Source: Tetrapyrgos nigripes
Taxonomy: Eukaryota > Basidiomycota > Agaricomycetes > Agaricales > Campanellaceae
Length of the DNA: 64,000 bases
Reading direction: 5' to 3'
NCBI GenBank assembly: GCA_013368315.1
Contig: JAACJM010000006.1
Coordinates: 1,201,836-1,265,835, forward strand
Of this stretch, positions 23,760 through 36,857 are shown one piece after another. A program made the translations under genes and the position numbers. The notes beneath the pieces were generated by a model that was not told the DNA's origin, ran no database searches, and was given only the letters and a program-made list of their open reading frames with translations. How positions within the stretch are numbered: the stretch's first letter is position 1; each line of letters starts with the position of its first letter.

Positions 23760-26730
23760 TCAAGGTGCATAAATACTACTAGGCGTCTGGCTTCTGCGAG
23801 AAACGAAACCAAATTCCGTAGACGGAAGGGACGTTGCACGGTCACTATGACCAGACGAACTGGCCGCCCTCAAGTTCGCGCCATCTGCCGTTGAAGAAGC
23901 CTGCCTCGTGGTCGCCCCTCGCTTGAACTTGCTGCAGGTTCTCATATGTCTGTTCAAGACATGTTTCGTTCCATAACTGCAACCACATTTGTCGCAAGTA
24001 AAGTTCCTAATACCGTAGTGCGAGTTGAGATGATCTGTGTCACAAAAAGAAATTAGTATGATATTCAAACAACGAGTGATAATAGCTAATAAGACGAACT
24101 AGCTAGATTATGTTTGGCCGTGAAAGTCGCTGGGCATAAATCGCAGCGGAACCTTGGAGATTTGAGCCGTCGTCTCGAGCTAGCCGCTGCGGCGACTGCG
24201 GGACTGGCTACTATCATCTTCTTCAGAGAATCTTGGCCCGGGTTAGCCCTGGCTGCCACGAGGGGATATATATTCCAGGGGCTTGAAGAAGAAGAGTTGG
24301 ATGAGCTGGGAGTATGATCTGAGTGAGGATAAGGAGAGCACGCCGAAGTACTGGTGCTGTGAATTGATGGGTATGGCCACGGACTGACCGATCCAGCCCC
24401 GAAAGACAAGATATCACCGCTGATGTCTGGTGGTGGTGGTGACGGGATTGTCGTGAAATGGTCAAACGGGCTGTTGGTGCCAGAGGAACAAGAGACGAGG
24501 CTAGGTGTTGAAGTCCCAACGCTGTTAATATCCCATGTTGAGGATACTATTGAGAAAGGAGAGGACTGAGTACTGATGGCAACCTCCTGCGGTTTATAAG
24601 GGACGAAATATTCGCAGTGATTGCCCGCGTCATAGTTGGTTGTATAGGCCATATAGCCACTAGGAATATACGGGTCCTCAGGGTCTTCCATTTTCACGGA
24701 AATGGTCTCACTCGAAGACTGAGTATCGTCAACTTTGACCAAAGAATTGTCTGAACTGAGTTTGCGCCTCTTGGAAGAGATAAACTCGTTCGTATCATCG
24801 CCGACATATGAGTATTCATCGAGCCAACTGGACAACATTTTTGTCTTGCCATCTGTTGGATAAATAGGTTACACTGAGAATTGATGCTTGAGCTTGAACA
24901 GCGAGGACATACTCGATTCATCGTCTGGCGAAAGAGCCACAGTAGTTATTGCAGGGGTTTCCGGTGATTTCCTTTTGCTGGGAGTGGATGCACGACAAGG
25001 ATCAATGCGTCGCAAAGTGGGAGACGTAAGCATCCCCAGTACGGAATCGTCCTTCGAATCTACTTTCATGTATGATCAGTGTGAAGTGAATAAATTAACT
25101 AATGAATCGATTTACTTTGCTCGAACTTAGACGGGAATTTATCCAGCATTCGGCTGATTAAAGTGGATTTATCTGGGAATTGGCTGTCCGACTGGAAGTG
25201 GATGTAGGTGAGGAGTGATACAATGGCCAATAGTCATTCAGGCTCACCTCTTCCAAAACAGATGCCCATTCGTCATCATGAGTGATGGCAACATTGGTGT
25301 CTGGGCACTAAATAATTTCCTAAGACGAAGGGTTCTTTGGAAAACGATGCTTAACATACCTTGTCCAGAATGTACTCGTTTATTACATCGGATGGATGAT
25401 GTAGCTGCAAAGTCATTATCAGCATGTAATGTCGAGCTATGAAATAAACCCTCGATACCTGAAATGGTATCCCAGATTCAGAGTCTGAATCAGAGTCAAA
25501 GATGCTAGACCCCCTCGGACTCAATGAACCAGACCTCGCCGAGTCTGTATCTCCTGCCAGAGAAGAGTACGACGTTATCGGTGAGAGATCGAGAGCCCCT
25601 GGCGACTGAGATGAAAATTGAGAATCGCTCTGCCGACTTGATCTGGTACTTGAACCAGAAGTTGATGGTGTGGATGGGGGAGCAGGCGAACGGACTGTCG
25701 ATGAGTTCAAGCTGCTGGGTGGCGAAGCGGATCCGCTGGATGACAGACTCGGTATAGAACCCTTGTACAGCAATGCTTTAGGATCCGCCTTGACCAAGTC
25801 CAAAATTTTGATGGCGGGTTTGTACCTAAAATTCTGCCTTATCATGATTTTAAACCCTCGAATGAATGGGGACAGATTATGAAGCGTATGGCCTGGGTTT
25901 GATCCTCCTCTCCAATGCTCATGTTGGGGCAAGGAGCTATAAGACAGGGATAGTCTTCCGAAATCTCCATTGGGTAGAAGAGGACAGGAGAATCTGAAAG
26001 ATAGGGAAGTATCTCTGGAGGAACTGGCAAAAGACAAGTTTTCGTAGCAGCTGGTTCTGTCGAAACCCGTGATGACGTAGAGAGAACCGTTGTGGGCGTC
26101 CATCCTGACTTGGTCATTGAGGTACCTGTACCAAGATTCGGCGTTCTTTGTGGTGTAATCGCGGATGTCCGGTAAACCACGATAATCTACACGACGAGCG
26201 CCTTCAGGAAGTATGAGGACAGCGCCTTGTACGCGAGAGGATCGATATTCCAGACCAATGCCTGGCGTTACTGGTATCCCCCTGGGACCATCAAAAAGTT
26301 GACCATCTGTCAGTCTCGGTATGGAACTCGAAAGAGGTAGGACATACGGAGCCAGAATGGTCCCATCAACACCCAGTTTAATCTCCTGCGTCTCTTTGCT
26401 AAATACCCTAGCATTCTCCAAATGATAAAGACCATTTGAAGAAAAGAGATGATTCTCCCGAAACTCCAAAGGCTCGAAACCAGGAGGAACCCCATATACC
26501 TCGTTCACTGGATCGTCGGGTGGTCTGAAGATATTGAACAGGGTTGTAAAGTCACCGGAGTCACTTATCAAGCCTACATCTCCTAGTCTAACCCCCTCTG
26601 AATAGATATCTCCCCAATGGTGTTGGGACCCGGTGCCGATCCTATTAGGCTCCGGGTTCAACAGCGCACAGCCGTGGCCATGATAGAACAATTGACCGGA
26701 ATAGGTGTCTTGACGAGTTATTCTACCCAT
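23760..26730 (-). CDS. NPEPN-domain protein with C2H2 fingers, copy 2
   Basis: Seven exons on minus: 26730-25459, 25404-25360, 25307-25248, 25191-25116, 25059-24913, 24852-24100 and 24034-23760. All junctions keep frame and give 875 aa. The N-terminal ~330 residues are the shared domain (HGCALLNPEPN, EGVRLGDVGLI, AESWYRYLNDQ, GSLYVITGFDRTSCYEN). A Ser-rich acidic linker follows, then the SPTLRRIDPCRASTPSKRK linker and a basic SSKRRKLSS, a likely nuclear localisation signal. A Ser/Pro-rich stretch precedes finger 1 (CDLCPATF...NHLNSH, C-x2-C-x12-H-x3-H) and finger 2 (CDKCGCSY...RHMRTC, last ligand Cys). This fits a sequence-specific transcription regulator. The N-terminal domain function is unknown. 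Pirin copy 3 lies 0.8 kb upstream on the same strand. Confidence 0.88.
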
Positions 26731-27504
26731 AGCCGGTGGTCTAGTAAGCGCAGAGGAGTGCGAGAGTGGGGGACTGATAGTGGGTGACTTGAGTGGGGGG
26801 ATTTCAAGTTGGAAGGAAATGGCAGCGTACCAGGCATTTTAAGGAGTCATCTCGAGCAAGCAAGCGCCTGCACAAAAATAGAGCTTTATATTAGTTCGCT
26901 TTTGGAAAAAGCAACAGCTTTCGGCGTTCGCCACATGGCTATCCTCTGTTAATCCTGTGCAGGTCTGCACGTTTAGATTTGGGCAAAACACACGAGAAAA
27001 CACGAGAATTCACAATAGTGCCAATACTTTGCGGGAGAAGACACAGGAGTAGCAGGGCGTTGAACGACAGGGCTAAGAAAGCGAAAGCACAGTCGTTTGC
27101 CCCTTCGAGATACTTGGACACGGGAGCGATTTGAGGCTGAAGAGTCATCGTTGCGGTTCCAAGAACCTGGAAATCATACTTGTTTAGGACGAAGGCGACA
27201 GTCCTCTGCAGTGAGGTCATTCGCGGGTGCAGACGTTGAAGCCTTAGGGCGCCCACTATTGAAGCTAGACGCGGGGAAGGTGACGTAGACGCAGTCAAGG
27301 GACAGAATGAAGCAAGCCCCAGGTGTGGGTCCAACAAGCAGTGCGAGCGCTTGTCCCAGCATCGCCTGTTCACTGACATTGATGAAGCCCACAAAGATCA
27401 CGAATTATCTGGATGACCTTTCATTAACGAGAACAGGGACGGTAAGTTTAGCTATTGATACAGAAAAGTAAAAAAAACCTCAACACATTGTCCAGTCCAG
27501 CGTC
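26731..27504 (-). other. Conserved pirin-to-NPEPN intergenic segment
   Basis: Minus-strand counterpart of 16754-17654, without the internal duplication. It encodes the same recognisable peptides (ILSLDCVYVTFPAS; LQPQIAPVSKYLEG) in one broken frame. Confidence 0.35.
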
Positions 27505-28685
27505 TTACGCCAAATCAAACAACAAAACTTCTGCCTTCCTGTCACCTACATTCTCGACCACAAACTCGCTTCCAGGCTTCACTTGTAAATAAGCACCGTC
27601 GCCTTCCCTCAACGTTACCTCTCCTCCACTTCCGCTAATCTTCACCGTACCCCCTTGTGCTTTACCCTCATTATACCCACTCGTCATAATCACATGGAAA
27701 TATCCCTTAGTCCCAGTCATCTCCTGCGTCACCTTCTTCCCCTCTCCAACAATACTCGCATAAAGCGTAAGCGGACTCTGTACCGGTGCAGGTCCATCAG
27801 ACCCTTTTCCGTCTCTCAAATCCTTCTTAACACCCTCAGCACTAATAGGTGCAACTACCCTCACCCATTTATCCGTTTTCTCCTCGTCTGAAAAGAACCG
27901 AGTAAAATATTTCGGTGTGAGACGGGGAGTGGAAGGTATAGACCAGATTTGGAGGAAATGAACGGGTTTGGTGCCATGGGCTTTTTCAGAGTGGGAGATA
28001 CCGGTGCCGGCAGAGGTGAGTTGGACGTGGCCTCGGGAGAGGATTTCGGTGTTGCCCATGGAGTCTTTGCTGAAGAAGACAAAGTGTAATGCGTCAGCGA
28101 AGGACAGGAAGTATGGGGAAGGACACGTACTGCTCCAATTCACCCTCAACAACGTATGAAAAGATCTCGAATTCCCTATGTGAGTGTGTACCAAAGCCAT
28201 TATGTGCCGCTACACGGTCTTCGTTGATGACGCGGAGGCAACCATAATGATCGTGTCCGGATTGTTGGTACCTATGAAAGATGGTGGGTTCAGATCAGTG
28301 CCGAGTAGTGGGAGATAGAAAAGCCGAAGACGTACATAGCGAAAGAGAAAGTATGGAACGTTTTCAACCATTCATGATCGGCATGGCCGCGTTCTTCACT
28401 TCGACGGGGAACGATTTGGATAGAGTCGGACATCTTAGTCGTGGTAGAGGAGAGTGGTCTCGATAAAGGTGATAGGGAAGATATACTCGAAAGCGAGATG
28501 GGAATTGTCCTGAGACTAGGTAGAGTTCTTGTAAGGTTCTTCAAGTTGTTGAAGGACAGATTGTCGAATGGGAATGATGACCAGCCAAGGACGTTAGCAA
28601 GGAGGCTTATATAGACGGGAGCTAAAGCGATGAGAACCAGAAAACCTATTACAGTTCGAGGTGATGATGATGAGGAAGAGGGCAT
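27505..28685 (-). CDS. Pirin-family bicupin, copy 3
   Basis: Exons 28685-28336, 28271-28131 and 28069-27505 give 351 aa. It is almost identical to copies 1 and 2, with the metal-binding H-x-H (THSHREFE) and H-x-E (SHSEKA) kept and the same hydrophobic N-terminal extension. The exon 2 start reads [10 protein letters not shown] instead of YQESGHDHYG. NPEPN copy 2 follows on the same strand. Just upstream is an internally truncated EngB fragment. Confidence 0.9.
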
Positions 28686-28983
28686 GACAGAAGCCTAAAC
28701 TTCTGGCTAATACTTATATGTATGCATTTGCAAGCAAAGTCTGTGATCTCTATGATCAACGGATGCTTGGGAATGCCGCCTTCAGCTGAAATTACTTGAA
28801 AAGGAAACGCCCGACCCATGGAATCCCAGGACTCCCGTCATCGTCTGGATAGTGAGGGAAAGAGAATACTCGAAGAGGAAGGAGTGATCGGGATCTTGCT
28901 TGGTAATGAACACGTGGCATCGTAATCAGGATGAAGCAATCTCGACTGCGTCAGCGATTTCGCGTAACCCGCGTCCCCTTCCT

Positions 28984-29163
28984 GACAGTTGCACTGGCGG
29001 ACTGTCCGATACTAGCATCTATCTCCTCGCTAACAGCCTCGGCCACAGCAGTCCTTATATATGCTTTCAACGTCTGTATCAAATTTCTCGCCTCTGCGAG
29101 GAACAAGTTGACTTTCGTGAATACTGACTGAGTAGCAACCACCTGTCTTCGTTTCAGTGCCTT
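28984..29163 (-). pseudogene. EngB GTPase internal fragment
   Basis: Encodes KRRQVVATQSVFTKVN...EARNLIQTLKAYIRTAVAEA, matching the TKxD (G4) region of the GTPase at 44284 but with the TKID motif changed to TKVN and a short deletion. It is joined directly to pirin upstream sequence, lacking the last ~50 codons. The same truncated fragment is at 36858-37037. Confidence 0.8.
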
Positions 29164-29172
29164 CTGTGTTGC

Positions 29173-29880
29173 ATGTCTCAAAACTTCATCTTCTCCTTTT
29201 CTTCTTTGAAGACCTTGATCTTTTTATCCGAACCTACCAACCCATTCGGGAATGTTGGAGACTCGCACCTCCAATGTCCCGACATTGGGGTGGTCCACGT
29301 TTTAGGAGCCACGTCGGCGATGCTGTATTGTGTGACTACTTTGAAACATCCGCATGCTGCAACTGTTCTTAGCATATGCTCTGAAGAAGTTTCCATATCG
29401 GCGGATAACTGTTTTGATGGCAGTCGCAACCTTCTACAGACTTTGGCACTTCTCTCCAGCAGCTCAGCTTACGAGCCGCAATGGTGTCTGCTGTCTACTG
29501 ATTCGAGAGGCAAAGTGGTGAGAATTTGGTCTCAGCCTAGCTTTTCTCGTTGTAATTTCTCCATACTTCGTCTTTCGATCTTCGTAGTTGCGGTACATGA
29601 ATCCCAACCCCCAACACATCTTCATCGACCTTTCAGATGACTCCAAGTTCTCACCCCTTTCCTTCAGAATCTCGAATCTCGAATATGATATGACCAAAAC
29701 TTCATGGTCTCAAACTCAGCTTAGCCCAGCTATCGCTTAGGCTTGATGTTAATGACACTCCTGCCGATCCAAAGACAGATTGGCCAGTACTGGACCAAGT
29801 CCTCTCAGATGTGAAATGATTTCCAAATCTGACTCGTCTCGCCTTTTATCCGCGTGGGCTGATCATTGGCACACAGGGAA
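29173..29880 (+). pseudogene. Decayed F-box/LRR-like gene fragment, copy 1
   Basis: Frames on plus give FSSLKTLIFLSEPTNPFGNV and, after frame changes, segments such as DWPVLDQVL and FPNLTRLAFYPRG, which resemble the leucine-rich part of agaric F-box proteins. No intact reading frame. It is duplicated at 37047-37740, so it moved as part of the amplified unit. Confidence 0.35.
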
Positions 29881-31120
29881 CCGTATTTGGGAAAGAATGG
29901 AGACACAAATCCTCAGCCGCAGAGCTCGGTTGACTCAAGATACCAGTATGTAAAGAGTTCAGGTTGGGAATGGTATGATATGCTACCGTGATCCCCAAGG
30001 TACCACCTCCTCGAGAAGCAGTGATTGAAACGTTGGAACAGAAGAAGATACTACATGATGCTGAGTGGGCTTAGAAGAACTTAATGATGGACAAAATCAG
30101 GTCGTTGTTACCGCGGATTGAAGGAAGATGGAAGTTGTTTTGAGAGAACCATCGACGACATATGATTAGACGGCAATTAGACGGACTGACAGATTTTAAA
30201 CAAACCAAGCATGTCCACGTTTTTTGTTTGTGGTTACAGTAAGTGCCACTAATCAAATAATTTTGTATTCGGAGACAGCATATGCAGTCCGCTAATCCCA
30301 ATTTTTTCTACTAGAGCTAGCCTCTGAGCATAACGAGTAGTCGACACGAGTCAAAGGAGGAATGACTGGTCAAGATACGATCCCGTGTCGCGTCTTTTTT
30401 TGTGTCGCGTCCACCGGTAGCTGTTCAGATAGCACTTTCGCGCTGGAGGATTACGGAAGGAATCCGTATCATGCAGTTCAACGAAATCCCCGTCCGATGC
30501 TATACCAGTGAATTTGGAGATCAGTGTGAGTAGTACCAGCTTTGATAAATATAACAAGTACAACGGCGAGTTTTTCAGAAGAGAAAGGCAAACTTCGCTG
30601 CCGATCACTTCCGCTTTCCCAAGCGCGGATAGCCCCTATAAGATAGGCCTTACCTAGTCTCTCCTAGACAGACACTCTGACGATCTACTAAAGTAGATGT
30701 ACTGTAGGTGGCCTTACCGAGGGTCGACGTAAGTACTGAGAAGCTATAGTGTAAGTAAGCCCCATCTATAGATAATATAAAACAATACTACAACTGTTTC
30801 GAGAGGTTTCTTGAAGATTCTGGGAGAGGACCGTGCACAGAATGAGCACCGACGTTGTTGAAGTCAATCAACAAACCGCGACGCGCGACGCGGCAAGGTC
30901 ACACAAGGATTTGATAGGGGAGTACTGCCAATCAGGTGCTGGAGAAGTTGTTTACAATGTTTACAAATTGATATTCATCTACGCCTAAAAATAGACTAAG
31001 GTGTGTCGACTTCGATGAACCAGACTGTGGTAAAGGTAAGAGAAAATATATGTACTGAATGCTCCACCCCCCCGTGTGGAGACCAAAAGGTCCTAGCAGT
31101 GTGATTGGCTACTGGTATAG
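29881..31120. other. Intergenic, partly a segmental duplication
   Basis: About 29881-30550 matches 37741-38400 (for example the GATTACGGAAGGAATCCGTATCATGCA area compared with 38270). The match ends near 30550. No gene recognised between there and the stop of the TEA gene. Confidence 0.5.
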
Positions 31121-34100
31121 CTATAACAAGTGGTCGATAGAGTCGGAGCTGTCATCGCGATAACCAGCCTCTCGAAAGCCTCTGAAACGCTCTAGATTGT
31201 CCCTATAGTATGGCGGCGAGGTCCGGTCGTAGTTCTCCTCAGAACCACTGGGGGTAGTGGGGACAGAACCAGACCAGCCATCGTGGTTTCTAAGGTCGTA
31301 TCCAGCGTAGTTCGATAGCATCTGGTCGAAGAAATCAAGGTTCTGCGGGTAAGCCTGATTGACAGTTGGTTGCACGCTGGTTTCTGAGTTGGTCTCCATA
31401 GAATAGAGCATTCCAAGGCCATTCTCCTCCGCCGAAGTTCGTAGGTTTGAATGAGATTGCGGGTAGCTATAGCGAAACTTGTACACCGCTGAGAAGAGGA
31501 CAAATGGAGTCGAGGAATTTGGATTATCACGAAGTATGTTTTGATAAACCGTAAGTTTGGTGGGGTCTGCATCGAGATCACTTCAGACGCAACCTTCTCA
31601 CTTCATGAAAGCGTTACCCACCTTCTGACTGGCAAATAGCATCCCATAAGCCACTGCTAAAGGAGGCTCTGTACATATACGTGCTGTCCGGAACTGCGTA
31701 TGGCATTTGGGAATGATCGAGAGGACTAAGAGCAGAAACGTCACTCTTCCAAGCCTTCTCGGTGTCCTGATCATTTTGGTAGACTCTGAAGATCGAACGA
31801 ATCTCTGATGTAGGTAGTGCGGATCCAGAAGTGAAGGTGAGAGTGGGATCGATGGCGCGTATGGGTACTGGGGACGCAGGGGCTTCGGAGGTCCCCGTGG
31901 AAGTTGAGCTAAAATAATTCGACGCCCCGGATGATCCCATTGCTGTGTGACCTTCGGGTACGATATCGTAGGTATAGATGATAGGCCGTAATGGCCTAGC
32001 AGCACACTCGTTTGCTTGAAAGTTAGGGGACCCGGGAAGTGATGCGTCGCTCAACGATGGGGAGGCATCAGAGAGGCCGTAACGTTTCAAACAACTGCGG
32101 TTTGAGATTGGGGCGTTTTGCTTCCCGACGGGGGACAGTAGGTGTTGGACTGAGTAGAGCCAACCATGTGTTTAAGGTTCAGTAACACGACGTACGGCGC
32201 AGGAGATGACCGGCGACAACTTACGCTCTTTAGCATTGCATGTGTCTCTAAGGTGTTGCAGGCGACTGCCGACTTGTTTAGCAGTGCGATATTTCCCAGT
32301 CGCGCGCAGCATGTATTCGGAGATGAAGCGATTCCTCATGGGGTACCTAAACTGGACGGTTAGCGTCCTGGTCTACAGGGCATTCTTAAGACTTACCGGC
32401 CGAGCAGGACAGTCTCTCGAGAGTTATCTGGTTGGTATTTAGCCAGACCTGCAAATGTAAAACATCGTTTGACAATTTCTACATGGCGGCTGTCAAAAGG
32501 TCGTACCTTCAAGCAGAGCAGCTTCGAGCTCAGGAGGCCATACCATTTCACCGCCCTTCTGGGTTTTCCACCACTGGCGACCGCCGAAAGAATTGTTTGA
32601 ACTGAATTTGCGCCTCTTGGAAGAGAGAAACTTGTTCGCATCATCGAGATATGTGTGTTCATCCGGCCAGCTAGAGAACATTTCTGTCTTGCCATCTGCT
32701 GGATAAATAGGTTACACTGAGAATTGATGCTTGAACAGGTAGGACATACTCGATTCATCGTCTGGTGGAAGAACCACAGTAGTTATTGCAGGGGTTTCTG
32801 GTAAGAACGAGTTTTCGTCTTTCATCGCAGCCATATAGCCATTAGTAATATACAGGTCCACAGGGTCTTCCATGTTCACGAAAATGGCCTCATTTGAAGA
32901 TTGAGCATCGTCAATGCCCAAAGAATTGTCTGAACTAAATTTGTGCCTCTTGGAAGAGAGAAACTCGTTCGCATCATCGAGATATGTGTGTTCATCTGGC
33001 CAGCTGGAGAACATTTTTGTCTCAGTGTCATCTGCTGGATAAACAGGTTACACTGAGAATTGATGCTTGAACAAGTAAGACATACTCGATTCGTCATCTG
33101 GCGGAAGAACCACAGTAGTTATTGCAGGTGTTTCTGGTGATTTCCTTTTGCTGGGCGTGGATGCACGACAAAGATCAACGCGTTACAAAGTGGGAGACAT
33201 GGGCGTCTCTAGTATGGAATCGTCCTTTGAATCTGCTTCCATGTATGATCAGCCTGATAGGAACAAATCAACTGATGAATCGATTTACTTTGCTCGAATT
33301 TGGATGGGAATTTGTCCAGCATTCGGCTGATTAAAGTGGATTTATCTGGGAACTGACTGTCCCACTGAAAGTAGATGTAGGTGAGGAGTGACACGATGGC
33401 CAATAGTCATTCAGGCTCACCTCTTCTAAAACTGACGCCCATTCGTTATCATGAGTAATAGCAACATTGGTGTCTGGGCACTAAAAAAGTTCCTACCTAA
33501 GACGAAGGGTTGTTTGGAAAACGATGCTCAACATACCTTGTGCAGAATGTACTCGTTTATTACATCGGATGGATGATGTAGCTGCAGGGTCATTATCAGC
33601 ATGTAATGTCAAGCTATGGAATAAATAAGCCTCCATACCTGAAAAACTGGCTCCCCAGATTCAGAGTCGAGATCAGAGCTAAAGATGCTAGACCCCCTCG
33701 GGCTCAATGAACCAGACCTTGCCGAGTCTGTATCTCCTGCTAAAGAAGAGTACGACGTTATCGGTGAGAGGTCGAGGGCCCCTGGCGACTGGGATGAAAA
33801 TTGAGAATCGCTGTGTCGACTTGACCTGGTACTTGAACCAGAAGTCGATGGCGTGGATGGGGAGCAGGCGAACGGATTGTCGATGAGTTCAAGCTGCTGG
33901 GTAGCGAAATAGATTCCCTGGATGACAGACTTGGTACAGAACCCTTGTACAGCAATGCTTTAGGATCCGCCTTGACCAAGTCCAAAATTTTGATGGCGGG
34001 TTTGTACCTAAAATTCTGCCTTATCATGATTTTGAACCCCCGAATGAATGGGGACAGATTATGAAGCGTATGGCCTGGGTTTGATCCTCCTCTCCAATGT

Positions 34101-34914
34101 TCATGTTGGGGCAAGGAGCTATAAGACAGGGATAGTCTTCCGAAATCTCCATTGGGTAGAAGAGGACAGGAGAATCTGAAAGATAGGGAAGTATCTCTGG
34201 AGGAACTGGCAAAAGACAAGTTTTCGTAGCAGCTGGTTCTGTCGAAACCCGTGATGACGTACAGAGAACCGTTGTTGGCGTCCATCCTGACTTGGTCATT
34301 GAGGTACCTGTACCAAGATTCGGCGTTCTTTTTGGTATAATTGCGGATGTCCTGTAAACCCTCATAATCTACACGGCGAGCACCTTCAGGAAGTATGAGG
34401 ACAGCGCCTTGTTCGCGAGAGGATCGATATTCCAGACCAATTCCAGGCGCTACTGGTATCCCCCTGGGGCATCAAAAAATTGACCATCTGTCAGTCTCGG
34501 TATCGAACTCGAAATAGGTACTAGGACATACGGAGCCAGAATGGTCCCATCAGCACCCAGTTTAATCTCCTGCGTATGTTTGCTGAATACCCTAGCATTC
34601 TCCAAATGATAAAGACCATTTGAAAACAGGAAAAGATTCTCTCGAAACTCCAAAGGCTTGAAACCAGCGGGGACCCCATATACTTCGTTCACCAGATCGT
34701 CGGGTGGTCTGAAGATATTGAACAGGGCTCTAAAGTCACCGAAGTCACTGATCAAGCCTACATCTCCTATTCTAACTCCCTCCGCATAGATATCTTTCCA
34801 ACGGTCTTGCGAGCTGGTACCGATCCTATTGGGCTCGGGGTTCCACAGCGCACAACCGTGGCCGTGATAGAACAATTGTCCGGAATAGGTGTCTTGACGA
34901 GTTATTCTACCCAT
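31121..34914 (-). pseudogene. NPEPN-domain gene with TEA/ATTS domain, copy 3 (broken)
   Basis: Minus-strand exons: 34914-33639, 33581-33537, 33480-33421, 33364-33289, 33232-33086, 33031-32750, 32695-32507, 32448-32397, 32346-32225, 32149-31622 and 31488-31121. The N-terminal half matches copies 2 and 4 but is broken by one-base losses in C runs at about 34461-34470 and 33855-33865 and by a TAA at 33183-33185. From 32695 on, the exons splice in frame into a TEA domain: VWPPELEAALLEGL, then GRYPMRNRFISEYMLRATGK and RTAKQVGSRLQHLRDTC, the helix-3 signature of the TEAD/AbaA/Tec1 family. An ~300-residue tail follows. The linker and NLS-like exon occurs twice (33031-32750 and 32695-32507). The full fusion cannot be read as it stands, but the TEA half looks preserved and could be made from an internal start. 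Confidence 0.8.
32225..32600 (-). other. TEA/ATTS DNA-binding domain within NPEPN copy 3
   Basis: The domain spans three exons joined by two introns (32449-32506 and 32347-32396) in consistent phase. It begins at WWKTQKGGEMVWPPELE and ends at LQHLRDTCNAKE. The QVGSRLQ recognition-helix segment matches the fungal form of the TEA domain. No frameshift or stop falls within it. Confidence 0.85.
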
Positions 34915-35371
34915 GGCTGGGGTGTCGGTTGGTTGAGTAAGCGTAGAGGAGTACGAGAGAGTGGGGGACTGACAGTGGGGGATTTGAGTGGGGAGATTTG
35001 GAAGGAAATGGCAGCGTGCCAGGCATTTACATCTCGAGCAAGCGCCTGCACCAAAATAGAGCTTTGTATAGGCTCGTTTTATGAAAAGAGCAGTAGCTTT
35101 CACCACATGGTAGTTATGGTGTTAATCCTGTTGGACGTTTAGATTGGAACAAAGAAGGTGACGTAGACGCAGTCAAGGGACTGATCTCAGATGTGGATCC
35201 AACAAGCAGTGCGAGCGCTTGCCCAACATCGCGTGTTCACTGACATTGATGAAACCCACAAAGATCGCGAATTATCTGAATGACCTTTCATTAAGGAAAA
35301 CAGGGACGGTAAGTTTAGCTATTGATACAGAAAAAGTAAAAAAACCTCGACACATTGTCCAGCCCAGCATC
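34915..35371 (-). other. Shortened pirin-to-NPEPN intergenic segment
   Basis: Holds the NPEPN copy 3 5' flank and a shortened version of the conserved segment. No gene. Confidence 0.4.
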
Positions 35372-36569
35372 TTACGCCAAATCAAACAATAAAATCTCCG
35401 CCTTCCTGTCACCCACATTCTCGACCACAAACTCGCTTCCAACCTTCACCTGTAAATAAGCACCGTCGCCTTCCCTCAACGTTACCTCTCCTCCACTTCC
35501 GCTAATCTTCACTGTACTTCCTTGCGCTTTACCCTCATTATACCCACTCGTCATAATTACATGGAAATACCCCTTGGTCCCAGTCATCTCCTGCGTCACC
35601 TTCTTCCCCTCCCCAACAATACTCGCATAAAGCGTAAGCGGACTCTGTACCGGCGCAGGTCCATCCCCATTCTCATCAGACCCTTTTCCGTCTCTCAAAG
35701 CCTTCTTAACACCCTCAGCATCAACAGGCGCAACTACCCTCACCCATTTATCCGTTTTCTCCTCGTCTGAGAAGAACCGAGTAAAATATTTCGGTGTGAG
35801 ACGGGGAGTGGAAGGTATAGACCAGATTTGGAGGAAATGAACAGGTTTGGTGCCGTGGGCTTTTTCCGAGTGGGAGATACCGGTGCCGGCAGAGGTGAGT
35901 TGGACGTGGCCTCGGGAGAGGATTTCGGCGTTGCCCATGGAGTCTTTGCTGAAGAAGACAAAGGGTAATGAGTCAGCGAAAAAGGTTAAGAAGTAAGGGG
36001 AAGAACACGTACTGCTCCAATTCACCCTCAACAATGTATGAAAAGATCTCAAATTCCCTATGTGAGTGTGTACCAAAGCCATTATGTGCCGCTACACGGT
36101 CTTCGTTGATGACGCGGAGGCAACCATAGTGGTCGTGTCCGGATTCTTGATACCTATGAAAGATGGTTGGTTCAGATTAGTGTCAAATACTAGGAGATAG
36201 AAAGCTGAAGACGTACGTAGCGAAAGAGAAAGTATGGAACGTTTTCAACCATTCATGGTCAGCATGGCCACGTTCTTCACTTCGACGGGGAGCAATTTGG
36301 AACGAGTCGGACATCGAAGTCGTGGTAGAGGAGAGTGGTCTCGATAAAGGTGATAGGGAAGATATACTCGGAAGCGAGATGGGAATTGTCCTGAGACTAG
36401 GTAGAGTTCTTGTAAGGTTCTTCAAGTTGTTGAAGGACAGATTGTCGAATGGGAATGATGACCAGCCAAGGACGTTAGCAAGGAGGCTTATATAGACGGG
36501 AGCTAAAGCGATGAGAACCAGAAAACCTATTACAGTTCGAGGTGATGATGATGATGAGGAAGAGGGCAT
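35372..36569 (-). CDS. Pirin-family bicupin, copy 4
   Basis: Exons 36569-36217, 36153-36013 and 35948-35372 give 356 aa. All pirin hallmarks are present ([19 protein letters not shown]), along with the N-terminal hydrophobic segment. Small differences from the other copies include FSFATYQES at the exon 1-2 junction and QVKVGSEF in place of QVKPGSEF near the C-terminus. It is adjacent to the broken TEA-type NPEPN copy. Confidence 0.9.
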
Positions 36570-36857
36570 GACAGAAGCCTAAACTTCTGGCTAATACTTA
36601 TATGTATGCATTTGCAAGCAAAGCCTGTAATCTCCATAATCAACGGACGCTTGGGAACGCCGCCTTCAGCTGAAATTACTTGAAAAGGAAACGCCCGACC
36701 CATGACCCCGTCATCGCCTGGGATGGTGAGGGAAAGAGAACACTCGAAAAGGAAGGAGTGTTCGGGATCTTGCTTGGTAATGAACACGTGGCATCGTAAT
36801 CGGGATGAAGCAATCTCGACTGCGTCAGCGATTTCGCGTAACACGTGTCCCCTTCCT

